In this document: positions 56,270-64,000 of the stretch, piece after piece
Position numbering within the stretch: the stretch's first letter is position 1
Layout: each line of letters opens with the position of its first letter
Assembly (NCBI GenBank): GCA_963575645.1
Contig: OY754466.1
Location: forward strand, 17,276,001-17,340,000
DNA from: Xanthostigma xanthostigma
Taxonomy: Eukaryota > Arthropoda > Insecta > Raphidioptera > Raphidiidae
Direction: 5' to 3'
Length of the DNA stretch: 64,000 bases
Notes under the pieces: generated by a model
Database searches by the model: none
Seen by the model: only the letters and a program-made list of their open reading frames with translations
What the model was told of the DNA's origin: nothing
Position numbers and translations under genes: made by a program

Positions 56270-57640
56270 GTTTTGATGTTATACCTAATGAAGATAACAA
56301 CCGCGACACCTTGTATAATATATTATATAGGATGTGCATGTCGGGCGGTAATTATTTTCACGGTGAGTACAGTACTATGTTACTGACACCACGAATTAAA
56401 TTTAGTAACATTTTAAATTGTCAATTGTCAAACGGTGTTCCTGCAGTCATCTAAGACCATTGACCTCAAAAGAGCTATTGCCAACCCCTTGGATAGAAAA
56501 CTATCATTTAAATTTCTTCATTAATCGGTATCAGTGTAAGAAATATTTACTTCAGTCGTATTCAACGACACACTCACTTTTTTACCCGACTTCGGCAAAT
56601 CCAAAAAGAAGAGATTATTTTGACAGTCTGTTAAATATTAATTATCTATGTACAGGGTGCACCGACTTTTGAATTCACGACCACTAAAATAAATGTAATT
56701 GATGCAATATTTTGTAAAAAAACTTTCATTTTGAATGCGTTCAGATATATAGGTGTGACCTCTTAAATCTATAAGTGCAACTGTTAAAATGAATTAAAAT
56801 CGAGTCAGCGGTTTTCAAGTTTATCGTAGAAAACGCCACTTTAAATTCTGTTATTTCCAAGTTAACGGTATATTAAAATGAACTTTTACATTATACAATA
56901 AATATTATGAATCTTTACTATTTGCATACTTGTAATACGAAATAAATATGCAAATTTGTATGATACAATTTTTTTTATTCCACAGCAGCTATAGATTTTA
57001 GAGGACATATTTTACAGATATTTTAATATCGTATTATTCAAGAAATAATAATATTATAATATTATAAAAACCTATAGCTTTCTAATCGCAATTTTAAATG
57101 TCAAAACTTAAAATACTTTACATATATTATTAAAAATAATATAAATATGGTAATTTTACAACTGTTTTTGTGACTAAATGACCATAAAATGAAACAGTTG
57201 AACGTCACGCTGTTTCAGTAATACAGAAACAGTTTCTTTTTTTTAATTTCCTGCAATCGTTGCATTTCTATAACAACATCTACGAAACAGAATGTTTAAG
57301 CATGTGAAATCTCGACCTACCTGACCCTACACCTGTAAAGTCAGATTGTGGATCTCATGCTCGTTTTAAAATTTAAAAATCCAGCTGTTCGACTTGACTT
57401 CGCTCAGAACTTATTAAAGATGCCTGTTCAATTCATCTTTCATATCGTATTTATAGAATTATAGCCGAACGCGCAGGCTTTAAATTCCCACCTTCTAAGG
57501 CTGTCTCAACGCTCTGAGCTTACATAAAAAATATGCTATTATGTGATCGCTTCACATGAGACGTCTTTTCAAGCTTCCTCTGTATAGGTAGGTTCGGTGC
57601 GCGCGTAGTGATAGAACGGTAACAAAAGTGGACGTTTATT
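56270..57640. other. Unassigned AT-rich sequence
   Basis: No gene. The frames at 56257 and 56418 have no recognisable motif. Confidence -1.
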
Positions 57641-57883
57641 GTAATAATAATAATAATAATATTTATTTACTCCATTTAACATCATAGATGAGAGTTTGTC
57701 AAAGCAAAATACAAAATTTACAGATATACTTATACATTTTTTTTTAAAAAGTTATGTTAAAATATTCCTCGACTGAATACAATTTAGAAGCGATCAGTAT
57801 CGATTTTACTTTATCGTTAAAAGTGTTAAGATTTGTCATTTTTTTTACATTTTCGGGCAAGTAATTGTATCTAAATTATGGCA
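57640..57883 (-). pseudogene. 5'-truncated LINE 3' end
   Basis: On the minus strand the frame reads NYLPENVKKMTNLNTFNDKV, then ASKLYSVEEYFNITF and a stop at 57744-57746. The Leu-Pro...Tyr-Ser-Val-Glu-Glu-Tyr/Phe pattern is the extreme C terminus of Jockey/CR1-type ORF2. The 3' UTR runs to AATAAATATT and (ATT)n at 57645-57662. A TAA-target MITE joins at 57884. Confidence -1.
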
Positions 57884-58118
57884 TAGTTTTGTTTGTGGGC
57901 GTTTGTTCAAGTCGCCCACGGGACAAGATACTCTTTCCTGATTGGTTCTTGCTCAGAGCACGCAGAGGACCTAGCAAGAAAATAGCCCCTGTTCTAATTT
58001 TAAAATCTATCTTGTGTGTTAGCAGGCGAGCCCGCACTGACGTCATTTCCAGCCTCGTCGCCAGCCGGCCGGCCAGCAGAAGTCTCAGCAGTGTTTCCAG
58101 CCTCGTGTGCAGCGGCCT
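57884..58118 (-). mobile_element. TAA-target MITE family, copy 1 (truncated)
   Basis: The minus-strand terminus AGGCCGCTGCACACGAGGCT ends at 58118 next to TTA. Internal ATCTTGTCCCGTGGGCGACT and TTTTAAAATTAGAACAGGGG match the other copies. The distal TIR is missing, cut by the LINE tail. AATGACGTCA lies near 58039. Confidence -1.
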
Positions 58119-58141
58119 TTAGACTCGCAATTGAAAATTAA

Positions 58142-58578
58142 AGGCCGCTGCACACGAGGCTGGAAATACTGCTGGGACTTGGGCTGGCTGCCGTACGGGT
58201 TACGAAGATGGAAATTATGTAAGTGCTGGCTCGCCTGCGAGGTGAATTTCAAAATTAGAACCGGGATTATTTTTCTTGCTTGTTCGTCTGATTGTTTTGA
58301 GCAAGATCCAATCATGAAACAGTATCTTGTCACGTGGGCGACATGGACAAACGCCCACATACAAACACTGCGTCATATAGTGTGTGTTTTGTTTAGAGAC
58401 AATAAACGTCAACTTTTGTTAACATTTTAACTATTACTCCACGCGCACCAAACCCATCTACAAAGCAAGCTTGAATACACGCATCGTGTGAAGCTAATGT
58501 ATAAAAGCCATCGCAAGAAAGCGCTTGAAAACTAGAAATTAAATCTAGCGACAAAACCAGCCTCGTGTGCAGTGGCCT
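58142..58578 (+). mobile_element. TAA-target MITE family, copy 2 (complete)
   Basis: TIRs AGGCCGCTGCACACGAGGCT and GCCTCGTGTGCAGTGGCCT bound 437 bp. TAA is duplicated at 58139-58141 and 58579-58581. A 3-bp TAA/TTA target suggests PIF/Harbinger mobilisation. The overlapping frames of 60-107 codons are not genes. Confidence -1.
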
Positions 58579-58624
58579 TAACTTATTAGTCAATATTTTT
58601 GCAAAAGACCAATCTACGTTTCTG

Positions 58625-58830
58625 CAGGCGCGGTCGCAGCCTGATTTTGGAATTTGGAGGGGGTCACTCACTACACTAAGATGCCAGCAAACTATAAATT
58701 TATCGCTGTTAGGGGATAGCTAAAAATTTCCTTTTATTATTTGGCAATTTTTTGAGATTTTTCAATTTGACCTTAGATTTTGGGGGGGGGTCATGTCCCC
58801 TGTGACCCCCCCCCCTTCGGACCGCGCCTG
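58625..58830. mobile_element. hAT MITE, 206 bp
   Basis: Ends CAGGCGCGGTC and GACCGCGCCTG (inside CGGACCGCGCCTG) are inverted. Flanks CGTTTCTG (58617-58624) and TGTTTCTG (58831-58838) match at 7 of 8. G and C runs (GGGGGGGGTCATGTCCCCTG, then CCCCCCCCC) form an inner hairpin. Confidence -1.
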
Positions 58831-58839
58831 TGTTTCTGG

Positions 58840-60108
58840 CAGAGAACTCTTTAAATTTATATACGATTTACTATAGAAAGCATTGACAATTATTATCGTG
58901 TTAAAAATGTAAGTTTCGATGTCAACCTTAGAAATACTTTTTTGACAAAAATGATCCGTTAGAAACCTAAAGTGAACCTTTCTTTTTCGAAATAGTTCAA
59001 AAAATTGTCAAATATTTCCGAAAAAGTGGGGTCGTCGGTAGCCAATTTTCAGCATTGTGGTGTGGCGTTAAATGGCGATAATAATTTCAAACTGACTTTT
59101 GCAGATTTATCAGAAACGTTTTTGATTGTAGTAGAGGAAAGTGTCTTAACATAATATATAGAATATTTTTATTTTCATATTTATTTAATATTAAAATATC
59201 GTATAATTTTACGACTAATGTAATATAGACCATAGTGGGCAAATATGGAATACAATTTTTTCCATATATTCAGATTTTATACTCAGTAGATACACGAAAT
59301 TAAAATTATAAATTAAAAATATATATTACTGCCAGACTCAAATAACCTCAACTGTTGGCGAGAAACGCGAGAAGAAAGCCTTGTCGATCAAATCTTTAAA
59401 TGGAAACATCAACGCGAAGTTAAGAAACGAACCCGCCTTCATTTTCACTTTTAATAACAGTAATAATAATTAATAACATAATATTGTTAATAAAACAAGA
59501 TATCATCTACAGTTCTTTTGTAATACGAATTTTGTAAAACACAAATAAATCAATGTGTAATGATTTGCATACAAAACAAGACATTTCCCAAAACACAGGT
59601 CTCATTATAATAATAATTACTTTTACTTATATACCCGTAGTGAAATGTACTTTTCTAACAAACAAACAATGACACGACGTCATTGTTGCATGAAAGTGTT
59701 CCAGTTCTTTAAACAATGCGAGTACACGGTGTTTTATTTGGTGAACATTATTGTTTTAACCTTTTAAAATGTAATCTTTTTAAGTAGAGATACATAAATT
59801 ATATTAAAAAAGTTTAACCGGTGCTTCCTTTTTCACTTTTTGTTTCGATTAATTGCTGTGCAAATTGTCTACAGTCGGTTCCACATAAAATCGAAGTCTG
59901 CAGTTATTGGTCTAAATCGTGGCCCACAAGAACTTTTGGAGGCTCTAAACACCGGCGTAAAAAGTGCCCCAAACCTAAAAATAAATTATACCCGTAGCGA
60001 TCTGGCTTGATGTATCGCGAAAGTGTAAAATGTATCTAAAGAAGTTTAATTTAGTGTGACCCGGTTACACGTGAGCCGTAACGGTCTGACTTATTACACT
60101 CAATCTAT
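58840..60108. other. Unassigned AT-rich sequence
   Basis: No gene, RNA gene or bounded repeat was recognised. Confidence -1.
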
Positions 60109-60109
60109 A

Positions 60110-60704
60110 TCTATACTAATATATAAAGCTGAAGAGTTTGTTTGTTTGTTTGAACGCGCTAATCTCAGAAACTATTGGTTCAAATTGAAAAAAAATGTTT
60201 TTGTTGGATAGCCCATTTATCGAGGAAGGCTATAGGCTATATAATTTCACGCTAAGACCATTAGGAGCGGAGCATTAATGAAAAATGTTGCAAAATGTAT
60301 TTCAAAAATAAGCTTCTATTCAGGTGAAATGCACTAACTAAATATACTCATATTAGCGTTGTGAGTACACAACGTCGGATGGATCAATCGGTAGAGCATG
60401 CGACTGTCGATATCAGGGGTTGGGTGAAAATATTTTTATTTTTTTTTTATTTTCTACATTGTTTTCTTCTAAGACTTACATTTAAATGTATTTAAATTTT
60501 ATTTAATTAATTAAAAAAAATTATTTGTTTTAAAAAGTATAAATACTGCTTTTTATCGACAAAAGCTTTTGAACGGTAACTCCGATCATCATGAAATTTG
60601 GACACAACATTCATCTCGGTAAACTACGATGAATGTGTGTACTCGTGTTCCTCCCTTCCCCATTAGTTCTTTTACACCCGGGTGAAACCGGACGGGACCG
60701 CTAG
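60110..60704 (+). mobile_element. Complete Helitron-like element carrying a tRNA-like insert
   Basis: It starts TCTATACTAATATATAAAGC after A at 60109 and ends CACCCGGGTGAAACCGGACG...CGCTAG before T. The 3' hairpin and A/T insertion site are as in Helitrons. Inside, 60380-60422 reads GATCAATCGGTAGAGCATGC and CAGGGGTTGGG, tRNA-like, followed by a T-rich run like that after the tRNA-like head at 28709. No Rep/helicase. Confidence -1.
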
Positions 60705-60719
60705 TTTATTTATACCTAA

Positions 60720-61655
60720 AGTAAATGAAAATATATCGTGAATACAGTACTCTCATAGTATCTGTAAACATCTTAAATAAAACGCTTTCAACTAAAATAA
60801 TATTCCTGCGGCGTTTCATATGCAATGTCTTACGATTTTCCTCTAACTTGAGATTAAAAGTGACGTTGGTTCAAAAGTGAACTCAAAAATTTGGAAAATA
60901 AAGTGAAAAGCACCATTTTTTATATAGGAGATACGCGCAAAAAATTCCATATTATATCTCGTGCGTAATATTATTAAGTTAAGACACTTATAGATATTAC
61001 ACAATCTACTATTTTGCTTAAACTCATTGTAGCCTTCTACTATACAGAGCTTAAATCGAGACGTCTGGCCACGCTGGTGTGAATCTACCTTTACTCAAAT
61101 AATACGTGTTATTTGATTGTTTTTCTATATAACGTATCCAGCCAAATGTACCTAACATTGAATACACAGTTTTAACGAAATAATAATGAAAGAATAATAA
61201 CGTTTGAAAATGAATAACAGACGCACAGAAATTGCGCATACTTGATTTTTTTGTCTGCAAAAAATTATATTATTATACACAAGAACGGCGACTATAGTGC
61301 ACAGAGTTGTAATTTCGCAAACAATAGACGACGTGACGTCACAAATCGGTATCTAGGCCGTTACTTCCGCTTGTTGCATTGATTGGTCGATAACTACAAG
61401 CTACTTCCACGTGTTGACTGTCGGCTATAACTTTACAAGAACTCAAGTATTGTTTATTGTTGAGCACAATTTTGTTTGGTTGGATGCGTGCAATTATTTA
61501 TTATTTCATTTCTAATATAGTAAACAATCGACAGTCTGTATTGTCGACTAACCAACGAACCGGATGAATTTTAATATTGAATAACCTAAAAATAAAACAA
61601 TATATTCCTTTGGAGTGCGAAGCGTAAAGAACTAAAGAGCCTACATTGAAGTTAA
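60720..61655. other. Unassigned AT-rich sequence
   Basis: No gene was recognised; the 69-codon minus frame at 61051 has no motif. Confidence -1.
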
Positions 61656-61659
61656 AGTA

Positions 61660-61885
61660 TAACGAACGCTATACTAAATATTTTACGGCAATGGGAGCGT
61701 CATCTGTTGAGTACAGTACCATCTTCTGGACGTCAAAGCAACGCACGCTATACTATAGATTTTACGGAAATGGGAAGTGTCATCTGTTGAATACAGCTCT
61801 ATCTGCTGGACGTTAAAGCGACACACGCTATACTAAATATTTTGCGGCAACGGGAGCGCCATCTGTTGAACGTTAAAGCGGCACA
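61660..61885. repeat. 78-80-bp tandem array, three units
   Basis: Units start at the CGCTATACTA marker at 61668, 61746 and 61826. Each includes TTTACGGCAATGGGAGCG, CATCTGTTGA and GGACGTYAAAGCG; the third has an internal deletion. The CGCCATCTGTTGAA motif is common in insect repeats. Confidence -1.
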
Positions 61886-61929
61886 CGAACACCAGACTGA
61901 GCCACTGCAACGCGTGACTGGGCACAGCC

Positions 61930-61934
61930 AGTTG

Positions 61935-61973
<39 letters not shown>

Positions 61974-62382
61974 CGTTTAACGTCCGTTTCTCGACTTTAT
62001 GTCATAACAGACACCATTCGCACCGTTACTATTTTCCATCTGTCACACTTCCCGTTATTTTCTACATTTTTTCAACTTCAACTAATTAATAGCAATTGGC
62101 GAATGAAGGAATTTTAGGACAATAGGTTGAGGTAGGTAAATTTTGAGCATAAGTGAAAGATAATTGGCCATGGCTATGAATAATGAACCATCTCGATATT
62201 TATCTGGAATTATTGAGGAAAAACGTCAATAAGATGGCCGGTACACGAATTAGGTACCGTTTCTCGGCGAGAGGCAGCAGGAAAAAATCCCAGTCCGGAT
62301 TCGAACCCGGTACCTCCTGAATGCGAGTCTAGTGCTCTCACCACTACGCTACACCGCTCGGTTAGTTGATAATAATAATAAT
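61930..62382 (-). mobile_element. SINE with tRNA-Ala-like head, copy 4, with TSD
   Basis: The best copy: tail (AAT)n at 61937-61971; minus-strand head 62363 to 62296 with GGTGTAGCGTAGTGGTGAG (A box), an anticodon-loop-like CTCGCAT (Ala, CGC) and GGGTTCGAATCC (B box). The flank AGTTGATAATAATAATAAT is repeated at 61930-61948 and 62364-62382, though the AAT part makes the exact length uncertain. Confidence -1.
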
Positions 62383-62659
62383 CGAAGTTTTCTGCACTGG
62401 TCTCATAACGAATACAGAATAACATTACTATAGTTGGCATGTAGCATTAATTTATATGCATAATTTACTATCGTTGCAATTGATTGACTACATGATGTTA
62501 GATTTACACTCAGTAGCCCTATTCACAATTATTACAGATATCTACTGTGTACTTTCACGTTAGGTTAATTAAGTTTATTTACCCTAGCGTTACTGCTAAC
62601 AAATGACATCCTACAATTTACAGTTTATACTTTTTATCTGTTGTACGTCTGTCTATCCG

Positions 62660-63010
62660 TGCCATGACCCCTTTTTAACCGACATTAAAATAGGAAGAGG
62701 TTATCAGTTAGACTTTTTTATGTACTTACTGCTAGTTGTGAACCGATTTTAATGCTTCTTGTTTTATTCAATAGATCGTATCGTCAGCATGGCCCCACAT
62801 ACATTTTACTAAAATCGGTTCAGTATTTTATGTGTATTTTTATTTTGTATGTTCCGCAATATCTCCGTCAGTTGTGAATTATTCTTATTCATATCTTCAG
62901 AATGATCCTACATAAATTTGACTTAAATCGGCTAAGTTATAGTTTTTTTAAATATATTTCTAGTTTTAAGTTTAGTAATCAAAGATCAAAAAATAAGTCG
63001 GTTAATGTAT
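62660..63010. mobile_element. Probable TIR remnant with TTAACCGAC ends
   Basis: TTTTTAACCGACATTAAAAT on the left and AAAATAAGTCGGTTAATG on the right are inverted. Two copies of a phrase TAGTTGTGAA/CAGTTGTGAATT and ACATACATTTTACTAAAATC/CTACATAAATTTGACTTAAATC imply a duplicated core. Related ends occur near 33795 and 40157. Confidence -1.
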
Positions 63011-64000
63011 TATACTTCTGTACTAATATATATAATGAATAGTATAAATATGTTACTTTTTCAACTGTCTCAAAAATAGAGACCTGTATCATGAGACACC
63101 GGGGTCACAATACCTTTATAGACTGTCTCATAAATAGGGTCGTAGAGCTTGATTTTTAAAATGCTTAGTATTATCGACTATTTTTAAATTAAAATTTATT
63201 ACAAACCAGAAATATTGATCTAATGATTATGAAATAAGTGTATAATACAATAAAAATGATATTTTCCACTGAAATACATTTTATATTAGCGAAAATGTTC
63301 GACCTATCTGAAATGTGTATCATAATACGGACTTTTACCTTAGTAGAGTTTTAAATCGATCCTGCTCTAAAAATAATTGATTGATTGAAACGATATTTTT
63401 CTTAAGCTATGTTCATATATTTAGCATCGTTTTTCGTACAGTTTCCACTTTGAAGGAACGTTTTTCCACGCATTTTGATAAAAAGTTTAGCTTAAAAAGC
63501 GGTCTTTTTCTATATAGAACAATTATTTATTTTTGTATGAGTACAATCAAATGTTCTAGAATCTAAATGACTGGGAGTTTGAATACGACATTAAACTGCT
63601 CCTGATCTATGGAAACTGTAATTATATGATCACAATCTAAGGTCATTGTCAAATCAAATTTTTTTGACAATCCTTTCTGCAACCCCAACATCAGTGCATT
63701 AAAAAAATAGAACCTTTAAAAAATCACGTACTTTGTTTACGAAACGCTGATCTATTTCATAAATGCGAATCATTATTACCTCATTACTCCAACTGGCAAA
63801 TCACTTTTGAAAATCATCAGATTCTTCGCCGCGCCCTATATGACAGCTATGTACCTGGCATCCTACAGTCATTATATTTACATAAATGACTAATCAATTT
63901 CACTCATTGCATCTATTTTAATTATAATGACATTCAGAATAACAATACAATGTCGTAAAAGTAAGTGTCGTCAGTTTTCATTGTTAAAAATTTGAAGTTG
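63011..64000. other. Unassigned AT-rich sequence to window end
   Basis: CAACTGTCTCAAAAATAG and GACTGTCTCATAAATAG (63061, 63121) are a local duplication. No gene or bounded repeat was recognised. Confidence -1.

Noticed and set aside
57865..58430. Several overlapping frames of 65-107 codons as genes
   Set aside because: They lie in two head-to-head MITE copies and are not maintained in the related copy at 17704-18117.
60380..60422. Functional tRNA gene inside the Helitron-like element
   Set aside because: It lacks a complete T arm and acceptor pairing; only the D-arm-like half is clear.

Overview
The window is nuclear DNA from an insect. It is AT-rich, has introns, and is packed with small DNA transposons, tRNA-derived SINEs and LINE tails. 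The mix of Helitron termini (CACCCGGGTGAAACC...CTAG and GGCTTCGCCCGAATTTG...), a repeat starting TTGAACCGACTT, and a remnant reading TTTTGCCCGCGGCTTCGC is what I associate with Lepidoptera. Hemiptera cannot be excluded, so the order is an inference.

The only host gene I can assemble with confidence is at the left edge. Four minus-strand exons (53-954) encode a p23/Sba1-type HSP90 co-chaperone; its last exon lies beyond position 1. About 0.5-1.1 kb further out, possibly sharing one promoter region (CCAAT boxes and a CACGTG E-box near 1630-1675), lie a minus-strand 5' exon candidate and a plus-strand candidate first coding exon (2046-2072). The latter weakly resembles the start of PTHB1/BBS9. 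If it is real, the remaining 62 kb may be one very long plus-strand intron; a recursive-splice-like pair of sites at 45215/45268 fits that idea.

The rest is repeats, many delimited exactly by terminal inverted repeats (TIRs) and target-site duplications (TSDs). They include PIF/Harbinger derivatives (3381-4071, 20114-20742, and a TAA-flanked family at 57884-58578 and 17704-18117); pogo-like MITEs (5589-6120, 31685-32192); hAT elements (6794-7206, 8197-8730, 9174-9620, 14784-15056, 15743-16069, 41641-42055, 58625-58830, and a hAT nested in a hAT at 42530-44632); a deleted Tc1/mariner copy (34159-35063); and many short Helitron-like elements. Four copies of a tRNA-Ala-like SINE (10.0, 26.5, 49.6, 61.9 kb), two of a tRNA-Thr-like SINE (5.3, 53.4 kb) and three LINE 3' ends are present. 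Penelope-like fragments carry hammerhead-like motifs.

Structurally unusual pieces are a 176-bp-arm inverted repeat (36579-37003), a 156-bp tandem array inside a TIR-bounded element (24439-25818), two foldbacks with oppositely oriented loops (33.3 and 39.7 kb), and a G/T-rich 1.3-kb island (13.3-14.65 kb). I found no CRISPR array, no rRNA and no convincing functional tRNA gene. Most short open frames are chance or transposon-derived.
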